NCBI GenBank assembly: GCA_902777335.1
Contig: CACYTF010000003.1
Coordinates: 23,931-87,930, forward strand
DNA from: an uncultured Eubacteriales bacterium
GTDB taxonomy: Bacteria > Bacillota > Clostridia > Christensenellales > Aristaeellaceae
Direction: 5' to 3'
DNA length: 64,000 bases
The translations under genes were made by a program, and so were the position numbers. Shown here piece after piece: positions 25,474 to 34,179 of this stretch. The notes under the pieces are model-generated. The model was given only the letters and a program-made list of their open reading frames with translations, was not told where the DNA came from and ran no database searches. Within the stretch, counting starts at the first letter, position 1. The number at the start of each line of letters is the position of its first letter.

Positions 25474-25848
25474 ATGGAGGGAAAGCGCGAGGGCGTTCGG
25501 GGCGACGAGTCGTTCGGGCGCCGATACCGGCTGGGCAACAACCGCAACTATCGCTATGTGTACCGCCGGGGGAAGTCCTATCCCTCCCGAAACCTGGTAT
25601 TGATCCACCTGAAGGGGCGGGAGCTGAAGATCGGCTTTTCCGTATCCGGCAAGGTGGGCAACGCCGTAACGCGCAACCGCGTCAGGCGCTGCCTGCGGGA
25701 GGATGTGCGGCGGCTGCGCCGGCAGATGAAATGCGGCAGGTACGTGTTCATCGCCAGGCCGTCCGCCAGCCAGACGCCGCACGAGGCGCTGACACGGGAG
25801 CTGCGCAAGCTGCTTGACCGCGCGAACCTGTTGAAGGAAGAGGCTTGA
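25474..25848 (+). CDS. rnpA: Ribonuclease P protein component
   Basis: 124 residues. Protein subunit of the tRNA 5'-processing ribozyme. The RNR signature GNAVTRNRVRRCLRE is present, preceded by RNYRYVYRRGKSYPSRNLVL. The start overlaps nothing and is 8 bases after the rpmH stop; the N-terminal dozen residues are poorly conserved, so the exact start is less sure. Confidence 0.95.
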   Translation: MEGKREGVRGDESFGRRYRLGNNRNYRYVYRRGKSYPSRNLVLIHLKGRELKIGFSVSGKVGNAVTRNRVRRCLREDVRRLRRQMKCGRYVFIARPSASQTPHEALTRELRKLLDRANLLKEEA

Positions 25849-25878
25849 GGCCGCGCCGAAAGGCCGGCCGGCGAGGAT

Positions 25879-26115
25879 ATGCCGATGCGCCGTCTGCGTG
25901 ATGTGCCGAAGCGCGTGTTGCTTTGGCTGATTCGTTTCTATCGCGTGAGCATATCGCCCCTGCACCCCGCGTGCTGCCGGTTCACGCCGACCTGCTCGCA
26001 ATACGCGCTGGAGGCCGTCGAGAAATACGGCGCCGTCAGGGGAGGTTATCTGGCCCTGCGCCGGATATTGCGATGCCATCCGTTCCACAAGGGCGGATAT
26101 GATCCTGTTCCGTGA
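25879..26115 (+). CDS. yidD: Membrane protein insertion efficiency factor YidD
   Basis: 78 residues. Signature [35 protein letters not shown] with the three conserved Cys. Assists YidC-dependent membrane protein insertion; amphipathic, membrane-associated. Start may be ATG 25879 or 25885. Confidence 0.95.
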   Translation: MPMRRLRDVPKRVLLWLIRFYRVSISPLHPACCRFTPTCSQYALEAVEKYGAVRGGYLALRRILRCHPFHKGGYDPVP

Positions 26116-26203
26116 CCGGGAATGCTCCGCAGCCAGTGCGATGTGCGGCGGGGCATTTCTGTAGCGCGCGCGGGATCGACATCTGTGATTTGGAGGATAT
26201 ACC

Positions 26204-27202
26204 ATGACGGCTTTTTTCGTCAATTTGCTGACCTGGATCAACGGCGTGGTGGGCAACTACGGCTGGTCCATCGTGCTGTTCACGCTGCTGATCCGCATCG
26301 TGCTGCTGCCCCTTGACATCAAGAGCAAGAAGAGCATGCGGGCGATGAGCAAGATCCAGCCCAAGCTGCAGGCGCTTCAGAAGAAGTACGCCAACGACAA
26401 GGAAAAGCTGAACCAGAAGACCATGGAGCTCTACCGCAAGGAGCACGTCAGCCCCACCGCGGGCTGCCTGCCCATGCTGATCTCCCTGCCGATTCTGTGG
26501 ATCATGTTCTCGGCCATGCGCACGCTGGGCAACGAATACACGATCAAGATGCTGCTGGACATGAAGAACACCGGCAGCATCCCCGCCCTGCAGAGCTGGC
26601 TGTGGATCAAGAACGTGTTCCAGCCGGATTCCTTTGCCGCCACGATACTGCCCGCCGTGGGCAGCGATCTGAGGATGATCACGGCGGTGAAGAGCTCGGC
26701 CGTGCTGACGGCGGAGAACATCGAGGCGGTGAAGCTGTATCTGCAGTCCGCCGAGTACTCCAAGCTGGCGGCCCAGCTGGCCCCGGCCAGCGCGTTCAAC
26801 GTGCAGCAGATCCACTTCCTGTTCATCAATTCCACGCTGACGATCCCCAATTCCATCGCCAACCTCTTCAAGTATGGCAACGGCCTGTTCATACTGCCCA
26901 TCCTGGCGGGCGCCAGCCAGTTCCTGATGACCAAGCTCATGAACGGCAAGCAGACCGAAGAGCAGAAGGCCCTGCAGGCAGAGCAGCAGGCCAACCAGAG
27001 CAACCCGATGAACAGCCCCGTGATGAAGTGGTTCTTCCCGATCTTCTCGGTCTGGATCTGCGCCACTTCCAACGCCGCGTTCTCCATCTACTGGATGGCG
27101 GCGAACGTGATCCAGATTGTGCAGCAGATGGCCGTGAACTGGTACTTTGACCGCCAGGATGCCAAGGCCGCGGAACAGGCTGCGCAGAACTCCGACATTT
27201 GA
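26204..27202 (+). CDS. yidC: Membrane protein insertase YidC
   Basis: 332 residues, Oxa1/YidC type without a lipobox. Core: VGNYGWSIVLFTLLIRIVLLP, the conserved Arg, a charged cytoplasmic loop (KIQPKLQALQKKYANDKEKL), CLPMLISLPILWIMFSAM and the C-terminal TSNAAFSIYWMAANVIQIV. The region 100-215 is longer than in short YidC homologues. Start ATG 26204 follows GGAGG. This is the housekeeping copy; the gene at 603 is a fusion paralogue. Confidence 0.95.
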   Translation: MTAFFVNLLTWINGVVGNYGWSIVLFTLLIRIVLLPLDIKSKKSMRAMSKIQPKLQALQKKYANDKEKLNQKTMELYRKEHVSPTAGCLPMLISLPILWIMFSAMRTLGNEYTIKMLLDMKNTGSIPALQSWLWIKNVFQPDSFAATILPAVGSDLRMITAVKSSAVLTAENIEAVKLYLQSAEYSKLAAQLAPASAFNVQQIHFLFINSTLTIPNSIANLFKYGNGLFILPILAGASQFLMTKLMNGKQTEEQKALQAEQQANQSNPMNSPVMKWFFPIFSVWICATSNAAFSIYWMAANVIQIVQQMAVNWYFDRQDAKAAEQAAQNSDI

Positions 27203-27227
27203 TTACTGCATAAGGAGGCAACGTGCC

Positions 27228-28181
27228 TTGAAATCCATTGAAGCGAGTGGCAAGACGGTAAAGGATGCCATCCGAAGCGGCCTGGCCGAGCTGGGCTGCG
27301 ACTCCGATGACGTCGATATTCAGGTCATAGAAATGGGAAGCCCCGGGCTGTTCGGCATGTTCGGCAAGCCCGCGAAGGTCAAGCTGACGGTGAAGGCCGA
27401 AGACCCCGCGCTGGACATCGAAATGCCGGTGCTGAGCCTGGACGCCGCCGGCGGCAAGAAGCCGAAGGCCGAGAAGCGCAAGGCCGAAAAGCCCGCCCCC
27501 AAGGCCGAGAAGCCCGTGGAGAAGGTCGAAAAGGTCGAGACCGCCGAAGACGCGGCCCCGGTCGAGGAAGCCCCCAAGCCCGAGAAGAAGTCCCGCAGCC
27601 GCAGGCGCCGCAAGGGCGGCGGCGGCGAAAACGCCGGCGAGGCGCAGCCCCGTGAAGAGGCCGAGGAGCCCAGCGTGGTGCTGGCCCCCGTGCTGGAGCA
27701 CGAGCCCTTCGTGCCCACCCCCGAGGAGGAGCAGTCCGACGAGGCCAAGCGCGCCAGGGAATTCCTGGCCGGGCTGACCCAGCGCATGGGCGTACCGGTC
27801 GAGATCCAGCTGCAGCAGACCGACGAACAGCTGCGCATGCAGATGGCCGGCGAGGGCATGAGCCTTCTGATCGGCCGCCGGGGCGAGACCCTGGACGCGC
27901 TGCAGTACCTGACCAGCCTGAACATCAACCGGGGCCGCGACGAGTACCTGCGCGTGAACATCGATACCGAGAACTACCGCGCCAAGCGCGAAGAGGCCCT
28001 GCGCAAGCTGGCCGTGCGCATGGCGGGCCGCGCCAAGAAGAGCGGCCGCCGCGTGACGCTGGAGCCCATGAACCCCTACGAGCGCCGTATACTGCACTCC
28101 GCTCTGCAGAACGACCCCGACGTCACCACCCATTCCGAGGGCGAAGAGCCCTACCGCCGCGTGATCATCACGCTGAAGTGA
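27228..28181 (+). CDS. jag: Jag/KhpB RNA-binding protein
   Basis: 317 residues from TTG 27228, placed 9 bases after AAGGAGG. Order: Jag N-domain (KSIEASGKTVKDAIRSGL, PGLFGMFGKPAKVKL), a long Lys/Ala/Pro/Glu linker (KAEKPAPKAEKP) with an Arg-rich patch, a KH domain (MSLLIGRRGETLDALQYL) and an R3H domain (REEALRKLAVRMAGRAKK, MNPYERRILH). The protein partners with KhpA in RNA binding and affects cell division and elongation. Confidence 0.94.
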   Translation: MKSIEASGKTVKDAIRSGLAELGCDSDDVDIQVIEMGSPGLFGMFGKPAKVKLTVKAEDPALDIEMPVLSLDAAGGKKPKAEKRKAEKPAPKAEKPVEKVEKVETAEDAAPVEEAPKPEKKSRSRRRRKGGGGENAGEAQPREEAEEPSVVLAPVLEHEPFVPTPEEEQSDEAKRAREFLAGLTQRMGVPVEIQLQQTDEQLRMQMAGEGMSLLIGRRGETLDALQYLTSLNINRGRDEYLRVNIDTENYRAKREEALRKLAVRMAGRAKKSGRRVTLEPMNPYERRILHSALQNDPDVTTHSEGEEPYRRVIITLK

Positions 28182-28185
28182 ATCA

Positions 28186-28218
28186 AGAATCCCCGAAGGC
28201 ACGGCCTTCGGGGATTCT
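28186..28218 (+). terminator. Hairpin after jag
   Basis: Perfect 15-bp stem AGAATCCCCGAAGGC with 3-base loop right after the jag stop; no long T-run. Confidence 0.75.
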
Positions 28219-28250
28219 GGGTTAGTAGGGAATAGGGAATAGGGGAACCC

Positions 28251-28279
28251 TTGACATCCCTTCGTCCATGCGCTATAAT
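28251..28279 (+). promoter_or_regulatory. Consensus promoter for the small RNA
   Basis: TTGACA (28251-28256), 17-base spacer and TATAAT (28274-28279). Confidence 0.85.
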
Positions 28280-28285
28280 CAATCC

Positions 28286-28437
28286 AACAGGAGTCCCGAC
28301 GCGAGCGGGTAAGCCTGTGGAGGTAGTGTTTGGAGTCGGTTCAGTAAAGGGGAACATGGTTTCATGAGCGGGGCGGCGACATGACCGCCTGTTTGATGAT
28401 GCCATGACGCGGTACTGAACGACGCCGGGCTTTTTTT
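28286..28437 (+). ncRNA. Probable structured RNA of unknown class
   Basis: A consensus promoter, about 150 non-coding bases and a T-run (28431-28437) define a short transcript. Nested pairing: GTCGGTTCAGTA (28335-28346) with TACTGAACGAC (28413-28423); CATGG (28355-28359) with CCATG (28402-28406); GGCGG (28372-28376) with CCGCC (28385-28389). A weaker CCCG/CGGG closing stem links 28295-28298 with 28426-28429. The 5' third is mainly single-stranded. Candidate classes are 6S RNA or a Firmicute motif such as raiA, but I do not recognise it. It could also be a leader of mutS2, whose SD lies 85 bases beyond the T-run. Confidence 0.6.
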
Positions 28438-28528
28438 CTATGCCCTTTTCATACTGCCATCAGCTATTCCGCGCCCCGTTCCCCGCAGCCTCGTTCATGT
28501 CCATCAAATCGAACGAGGGGGATTTCCC

Positions 28529-30457
28529 ATGACCCAGGACTGGATCACGTTGGGCTTTGACCAGATCATCGAACAATTGCAGCAGCAGGCCGTGTCCCAG
28601 GCGGCGCGGCGACAGCTGGCCGAGACCGCCCCGATCATGAACGAGGGGCTATGCCTGGCCCGTATGGAGCAGACCACCGCGGCGCGGCGGGTGCTGGAGG
28701 CCGCGGGCGCGCCGCCGCTGGGGGAGACGGACGCCACCGAGAAGAGCCTGGAGGAGGCCGTCCGGGGCGGCATGCTGCTGCCCGAGCAGCTGAGCGCCAC
28801 GGCGCGCTTCTGCGTGGCGGTGCGCCGCATGCGCCGCTATCTGCAGGCCGCGGCAAACTACAATGCCGGCATCGCGTCGTGGCAGTCGGAGCTTCCGGAG
28901 CTGGGCGGGCTGGAGCAGGCCATCGACGGGGCGATCCGCGAGGACGCCATACTGGACGACGCCTCGCCCGAGCTGCGCGGGCTGCGCCGCCGTCGCGAGC
29001 GCGCGGAGCAGGAGATCCGCGAGAAGCTGAACCACGTGCTGCAGCACCATCAGCGCCTGCTGGCGGACAGCTTTGTCACCCAGCGCGGCGGGCACTGGGT
29101 GGTGCCGGTGCAGAAGCGCTTCCAGAGCGCGTTTCCCGGGCGGGCGGTGGACACGTCGGCCAAGGGCAACACCGTGTTCATGGAGCCGTCGTCGGTCAGC
29201 GCGCTGTGTCAGGCGCTGGAGGGGCTGCTGGTGGACATCGACGCCGAGGAGCGGCGCGTGCTGTTCGCGCTCAGCGATCAGGTGGCCTGCGAGGCCGAGC
29301 CGCTGCGCCGCGCCATCCGCGCCATGGCGGACCTGGACGCGCTGTTCGCCCGGGCGAAGCTGAGCGTGGCCATGGGCGCGCGGCCGGTGGAGATCACCGC
29401 CCAGCGGCGGCTGCGGCTGGTGAAGGCCCGGCATCCGCTGCTGGACCGGGAGAAGTGCGTGCCGCTGGATATCGAGCTGGCGGCCCCGGACCAGGGCATC
29501 GCCGTGACCGGGCCGAACACCGGCGGCAAGACCGTGTGCCTGAAGACGGTGGGCCTGTTGACGCTCATGGCCCAGAGCGGGCTGCACATCCCCTGCGGCG
29601 AGGGCTCCGTCGTGGGCATGATGGACGCCGTGCTGGTGGACATCGGCGACAGCCAGAGCATCAGCCAGAACCTGTCCACCTTCTCCGGCCACATGACCAA
29701 CGTCATCCGCATACTCGGCGCGTGCAGCCGGGACAGCCTGGTGCTGCTGGACGAGCTGGGCAGCGGCACGGACCCCGCGGAGGGCTCCGGGCTGGCCGCG
29801 GCGATCCTCGAGGAGCTGCTGCGCCGGGAGTGCTTCTTCATGGTGACCACCCACGACCCGAAGATCAAGCAGTGGGCCGAGCAGACCGAGCGCGTGGTTT
29901 CGGCGCGCATGGCCTTCGACCGCGTGTCGCTGATGCCGCTGTACCGGCTGGAGCTGGGGCTGAGCGGCGAGAGCTGCGCCATCGAGATCGCCGGCCGCCT
30001 GGGCATGGACAGGGCCCTGCTGGCGCGGGCGCGCCAGATCGCGGGTCCAACCTGTCACCGGGACGGTCCTGTTGACAGCTTTTTGCCGCAAAAGGCGTCC
30101 GTGAAGCCGGCTTCCCATCGCCCGGCCAGTCGCCTGCAGCGCCTGCCCGCGCAGGGGGACGACCGCGCAAACCGGTTCCACATGGGCGACAGCGTGGCGC
30201 TGCTGCCCGAGCGCAAGACCGCCATCGTCTACCGTCCCGCGGACGACGAAGGCAACGTGGTCATACAGCTGCAGGGCCGCAAGCTGCAGGTGCGCCACAA
30301 CCGCCTGCAGCTGCTGGTGCCCGCCGAAGAACTGTACCCGGCCGACTACGACTTCTCCATCATCTTCGACACCGTCGCCAACCGCAAGGCCGCCCATACC
30401 ATGGCCCGCAAGCACGACCCGGACGCGGTGATCGTGGTGAAGGAGGCAGGGGAGTGA
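28529..30457 (+). CDS. MutS2-like ATPase lacking the Smr domain
   Basis: 642 residues against about 780 for full MutS2. Helical lever/clamp region in 1-300, then the MutS ATPase: Walker A TGPNTGGKTVCLKT near residue 328, DSQSISQNLSTFSGHM, Walker B SLVLLDELGSGTDP, and FFMVTTHDPKIK. The C-terminal Smr endonuclease domain of canonical MutS2 is absent; the protein ends with a short basic beta region. A palindromic repeat (30052-30078) is translated in the linker after the ATPase domain. The probable role is binding branched DNA or collided ribosomes; nuclease activity is not expected. Confidence 0.88.
   Translation: MTQDWITLGFDQIIEQLQQQAVSQAARRQLAETAPIMNEGLCLARMEQTTAARRVLEAAGAPPLGETDATEKSLEEAVRGGMLLPEQLSATARFCVAVRRMRRYLQAAANYNAGIASWQSELPELGGLEQAIDGAIREDAILDDASPELRGLRRRRERAEQEIREKLNHVLQHHQRLLADSFVTQRGGHWVVPVQKRFQSAFPGRAVDTSAKGNTVFMEPSSVSALCQALEGLLVDIDAEERRVLFALSDQVACEAEPLRRAIRAMADLDALFARAKLSVAMGARPVEITAQRRLRLVKARHPLLDREKCVPLDIELAAPDQGIAVTGPNTGGKTVCLKTVGLLTLMAQSGLHIPCGEGSVVGMMDAVLVDIGDSQSISQNLSTFSGHMTNVIRILGACSRDSLVLLDELGSGTDPAEGSGLAAAILEELLRRECFFMVTTHDPKIKQWAEQTERVVSARMAFDRVSLMPLYRLELGLSGESCAIEIAGRLGMDRALLARARQIAGPTCHRDGPVDSFLPQKASVKPASHRPASRLQRLPAQGDDRANRFHMGDSVALLPERKTAIVYRPADDEGNVVIQLQGRKLQVRHNRLQLLVPAEELYPADYDFSIIFDTVANRKAAHTMARKHDPDAVIVVKEAGE
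30052..30078. repeat. Palindromic repeat inside the mutS2-like gene
   Basis: CTGTCA, a GGGACGGTCC core and TGACAG. Same core as the palindromes at 25088, 31069 and 48697. Translated as TCHRDGPVDS. Confidence 0.75.
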
Positions 30458-30471
30458 CAACCCTGATAAAA

Positions 30472-30506
30472 CAATCCCCGTGCGCAACATTGCGGCACGG
30501 GGATTG
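30472..30506. terminator. Bidirectional hairpin between convergent genes
   Basis: CAATCCCCGTGC and GCACGGGGATTG with an 11-base loop, between the mutS2-like stop and the XRE gene stop. Confidence 0.8.
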
Positions 30507-30514
30507 TGGTTGCA

Positions 30515-30844
30515 TTACTTCCTTTTTGCCTCTTCGATCATGACCTCCATGACGCGGAGAATCCGGCGCTGTTCCTCCGGGGGGAGGGCCTGCAGCTTCC
30601 GGGAGATCAGGCCGCTCTCCTGCTGGGTGGTGACGTCGAGCACGTCCGAGAGCAGCAGGTTGGCGTCGCAGCGCAGCGCGTTGGCGATTGCGACGAAGGT
30701 ATTGAGCTTCGGCGTCTTGAAGCCGCATTCCACATTGCTGATGTACTTGGTGGACAGGTCCACCTTCTGTGCAAACTCCGCCTGCGTGTACCCGCGCGAC
30801 TTTCGCACCTCTTGAATCCGCCGGCCCACTTTCTGAGCGTCCAC
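30515..30844 (-). CDS. XRE-family transcriptional regulator
   Basis: 109 residues. Helix-turn-helix of the Cro/CI type in residues 5-62: RIQEVRKSRGYTQAEFAQKV, then LSTKYISNVECGFKTPKLNT, then LLLSDVL. The C-terminal 40 residues are helical (PEEQRRILRVMEVMIEEAKRK). I prefer GTG 30844 because CAGGGGG sits 6 bases upstream; ATG 30850 directly follows it. Its target is unknown; it lies between housekeeping genes and the CRISPR locus, facing away from cas3. Confidence 0.88.
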   Translation of the reverse strand: MDAQKVGRRIQEVRKSRGYTQAEFAQKVDLSTKYISNVECGFKTPKLNTFVAIANALRCDANLLLSDVLDVTTQQESGLISRKLQALPPEEQRRILRVMEVMIEEAKRK

Positions 30845-31068
30845 GTGCATCCCCCTGACAGATGGCAGTATTTCTGCTGGAAAGTATACCCGATGCAATC
30901 TCGCAATAGAAGCCACTGACAGAAAGATGTATTGCTTAGAGAAAGAGTACCTGTTTCTTTTTCTCGGGGATGTGGCGGTGGGGGGAGGAGGGCGGCAAAC
31001 TTATACGCTTGATTCCTGACTTATAGGGTGGGCAGTGGAAAGTAGGCGGCCACTGGTGGAATGGGGGA

Positions 31069-31128
31069 CGGTTCCTTATTCCGTTTTGGAGCGCGAAAAG
31101 TGGAATAAGGAACCGTCCCCTATTCCAC
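31069..31128. repeat. GGGGACGGTT-core palindrome
   Basis: GGGGACGGTTCCTTATTCC and its perfect complement, separated by about 20 bases. Confidence 0.85.
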
Positions 31129-31161
31129 ACATCTGTGCTTCCCCACCGCAGTGGCATCGAG

Positions 31162-31218
31162 CGCCCGGAAAACAGCACAGTGTGCTGTTTTCAGTGAGAT
31201 GGGGCCGAGGCAGGCCCG
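31162..31218. repeat. 57-bp dispersed element, copy 1
   Basis: Contains the palindrome GAAAACAGCACA/TGTGCTGTTTTC. Its reverse complement matches 47682-47738 in all but one base. Confidence 0.9.
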
Positions 31219-31489
31219 TGGAGAAGTACCCGCGAAGCGGGGGATAGGGCACTTATGACGAACCGCAGCGCACGATGATATGTTCAGAGGTCCCCCACCA
31301 CCGCAAGCGGTCCCCCTCCCCACTGCGGTGGGGAGGCAAGAGACATTGTGCCGTTTCCATTCCCTGTCTGTGCCATCGTTGGCATGGGTGTTCTCGCTGT
31401 CATCTTTTCTGGTTTGGATGGATGAGGAGGAAAGCCGCTTCTATTGCAATTATCAGGTTCCTTTTTTCCTGCGAAAAGAGATTCTCCGT

Positions 31490-31519
31490 TTGACATGGAT
31501 ATGCAGCATGTGATAGCAT
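31490..31519 (+). promoter_or_regulatory. Likely promoter of the cas operon
   Basis: TTGACA (31490-31495) and TAGCAT (31514-31519) with an 18-base spacer and a TGA extended -10 context. About 80 bases upstream of the cas3 start. Confidence 0.6.
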
Positions 31520-31599
31520 ATGTTAAGAATCAACTATGCATGATGATACATTTAATAACCTCGCAAACAAGTTTTTCAGAGTGTTCAGGAGTAACTATA

Positions 31600-34179
31600 A
31601 TGATTGATTATGACAAGTATGTATGGGCAAAAAGCGAGCCTTTCTGTTTACTGAGTCATCATATGATCGCTGTCGGAGCTTGCGCAGAGGTATACTTATC
31701 CTCACCATCTGCTTCAGCTATACGTCAGAAGCTGTCAGAATGGATGGGCTTATCGGAAGAGGATACAATCAAAGGAATTGCTTATGCTTTTTCACTTCAT
31801 GATATTGGAAAAGCCCACCCATCGTTTCAGTATCGCAAAGAAGATGTCTACGATACACTCAGGTCATTGGGCATAAAGGACTTTCAAGCTTACGGAGAAG
31901 CTGGTTTCAGACATGAATGTTATGGTGCGAATGTGCTAAGGACAATATGGAAGAGAAAGCAAGCTGGTTTTCCAGGCCAGGCTTCAGAACTGTTGGCCGC
32001 GGTTATACGCCTTCACCATCAGGGAAAAACACAAAACAGCGGCAATAGATTGCCTATGAATTCTGGATGGGCGGAAATACAATGTGATTTGGAAGATCGG
32101 ATGCGTCGGGTCTTTGCACCTGAGGTTTCTGCACCATCTCTGCGAAATGTTGATGCGCTGGGAATGTTGCTCACTGCACTTCTGGTATTGTGTGATTGGG
32201 TAGCTTCATCGGATGCATTTGGTGACAGTATGATTGAAGAGGACCATGCTTACCGAATGTGGGCTGATACGCGGGCACGCAGCGTGCTTATTCACTTTGG
32301 ATTGATTTCCGATGTTCAAACAGCATATCCGATGAATATGGATTTTTGCGGTTTCTGGCCTTCGATCTCAAGAGACGGTATGCGCCCGCTTCAGCGAGCC
32401 TGTGAAACCGGGGTTGACGCGTCTGCCGCTTTGACAATTATAGAAGCCCCGCCGGGAGAAGGCAAAACGGAAGCTGCGCTCTATCTCGCAGGACAGATAT
32501 GTCGGCAGAGGGGTCTGCATGGCATCTATATGGCTTTACCTACTGCAGCCACAAGCAACCAAATGGTTGAACGGGTCAGAGCCTTGCTTAAAGATCATGG
32601 AATTGAACAGGCGCGGTTGTTGCACAGCACTGCTTGGATGATTGACAACGCTTCTGCGACGCCTGAAGAGTTGTCCTTGGACGATGATGCCCGACAGGCG
32701 TCGGACTGGTTGAGACCATTGCGCAGGGGCATGCTCTCGGAAAACGCCGTGGGAACAGTTGATCAAGCGATGGCTTCTGTTTTAAGGATCAAGTATGGCA
32801 TGTTGCGCTTGGCCGGATTATCTGAAAAGGTACTGATTATCGACGAGATACACGCCTATGATGCCTACATGAGCCGGATCATTGAACGCTTGTTGCAATG
32901 GTGCCGCGCATTAAGGATTCCGGTTATCCTGCTTTCCGCAACGCTGCAGAGGCTACAAAGAGAAAGATATATAAAATGTTATGCTGCATTGACAGAACAG
33001 GCCTTGTGCGATGACTACCCTGTTATAACACAAGTCAGTGAAAGCGGGCAAGTGCTTTGGAAGCATGTGGATGGGTCCTATGTACATACTCAGTATCACT
33101 TCAAGCCAGCAGGGATCTTGGGTGATATTGCCAAGATTGCAGAGATGGCGCAGCATAGGACGCGCTATGGCGGTTGTTTGTGCGTGATGATGAATACTGT
33201 TCACAGGGCACAGCAAGTATATCTGGAATTAAAGCGGCGTGGAGAAAATAGTGTATTGATCTTTCATGCACGCTATAGAATGGGCAGAAGAGCAGAGATC
33301 GAGCAGGAATGCTTGCAAATCTTTGGAAAGCATGGGTGTCGTCCTGATAGAATGATACTGGTCTGCACGCAGGTTGTGGAGCAGAGCCTTGATTTGGATT
33401 TTGACGGCATGATAACGGAGTTGGCACCTGTTGATTTACTGATACAGAGGGCTGGTCGCGTGCATCGCCATGAAGGAACACACAGACCAGATGGGTTTAA
33501 AAAACCAGAGGTCATTGTGTTGTTGCCGACGGAAAGTGCATCCATTGATTTGGAGAAAAGATATATGCCTTTCAGCACTATCTATGCGCCTTGTTTGTTG
33601 CATACTACGGAGCACTGGCTGGATAAAGGCAGGACCGTGCATATGCCTGAGGATGTACGCCAGAGCATTGAACAGGTCTATGAAGTGTTTGATGACGATG
33701 CGATAGAAGCATATGTTCAAATGACGACAGGCAAGATTTGCGCAGAAGCGGCGGCAGATGCCGGTTTATATAATCCGCCCGAGTATGATCGTTTCTTCGG
33801 ACGTATCCCAAGCAATGACCAGTTAATCAATCTGGAAGAGGAAGAGGATCTGGGTGGAATGCTTCAAAGAAAAGGCGCTAAGACAAGAGACGGTCTGGAT
33901 TCTGTCTGTGTGGCGTTTCTGCCAAAGGACTATCATCCGATAAACGGCAATGCGCTGGAACAGGCGCGGGATGTGATGCGGTTTACTTGCAGCATACACT
34001 TGACAGAACATCAGAAGAATGATACAATGATAAATATAAAGGGAGCAATTAAAGATAATAAGTATCTCAGAAACTGTATTCTGTTGCCACAGGAAGAAGA
34101 TGGTGGTTACATGTTGGCAGGAGAAAAGTACTACGCCGATGACGTAATCGGCATTTGGAAGGAGGAGAGATTGAAGTGA
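31600..34179 (+). CDS. cas3: CRISPR-associated helicase/nuclease Cas3 (type I-E)
   Basis: 859 residues. Degrades target DNA recruited by Cascade. N-terminal HD nuclease: SHHMIAVGACAEVYL, FSLHDIGKAHPSFQYR (HD near residue 66), HECYGANVL and IRLHHQGK. Helicase: Walker A EAPPGEGKTEAALYL (about 283), DEIHAYDAYM (about 414), LSATLQRL, and motif VI LIQRAGRVHRHEG (about 615). Start ATG 31600 follows AGGAG by 8 bases. First gene of the operon; the stop overlaps the cse1 start. AT-richer than the flanking chromosome. Confidence 0.96.
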   Translation: MIDYDKYVWAKSEPFCLLSHHMIAVGACAEVYLSSPSASAIRQKLSEWMGLSEEDTIKGIAYAFSLHDIGKAHPSFQYRKEDVYDTLRSLGIKDFQAYGEAGFRHECYGANVLRTIWKRKQAGFPGQASELLAAVIRLHHQGKTQNSGNRLPMNSGWAEIQCDLEDRMRRVFAPEVSAPSLRNVDALGMLLTALLVLCDWVASSDAFGDSMIEEDHAYRMWADTRARSVLIHFGLISDVQTAYPMNMDFCGFWPSISRDGMRPLQRACETGVDASAALTIIEAPPGEGKTEAALYLAGQICRQRGLHGIYMALPTAATSNQMVERVRALLKDHGIEQARLLHSTAWMIDNASATPEELSLDDDARQASDWLRPLRRGMLSENAVGTVDQAMASVLRIKYGMLRLAGLSEKVLIIDEIHAYDAYMSRIIERLLQWCRALRIPVILLSATLQRLQRERYIKCYAALTEQALCDDYPVITQVSESGQVLWKHVDGSYVHTQYHFKPAGILGDIAKIAEMAQHRTRYGGCLCVMMNTVHRAQQVYLELKRRGENSVLIFHARYRMGRRAEIEQECLQIFGKHGCRPDRMILVCTQVVEQSLDLDFDGMITELAPVDLLIQRAGRVHRHEGTHRPDGFKKPEVIVLLPTESASIDLEKRYMPFSTIYAPCLLHTTEHWLDKGRTVHMPEDVRQSIEQVYEVFDDDAIEAYVQMTTGKICAEAAADAGLYNPPEYDRFFGRIPSNDQLINLEEEEDLGGMLQRKGAKTRDGLDSVCVAFLPKDYHPINGNALEQARDVMRFTCSIHLTEHQKNDTMINIKGAIKDNKYLRNCILLPQEEDGGYMLAGEKYYADDVIGIWKEERLK

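Larger units (their letters stand above)
30917..31489. other. Repeat-rich intergenic region before cas3
   Basis: No credible gene. It holds the palindrome at 31069-31128, the 57-bp element at 31162-31218, Pro-codon-like CCACCGC/GCGGTGG pieces, and the CCCCAC-TGCG-GTGGGG hairpin at 31319-31334. Base composition changes from GC-rich to AT-rich near 31430, the left edge of the cas block. Confidence 0.7.

Noticed and set aside
28286..28437. SRP RNA, tmRNA or RNase P RNA
   Set aside because: The diagnostic loops (GGAAGGAAGCA-type, tag reading frame, GAGGAAAGTCC-type) are absent.
31444..31599. Longer Cas3 N-terminus
   Set aside because: It would include the likely promoter; ATG 31600 has AGGAG at proper distance and begins before the HD domain.
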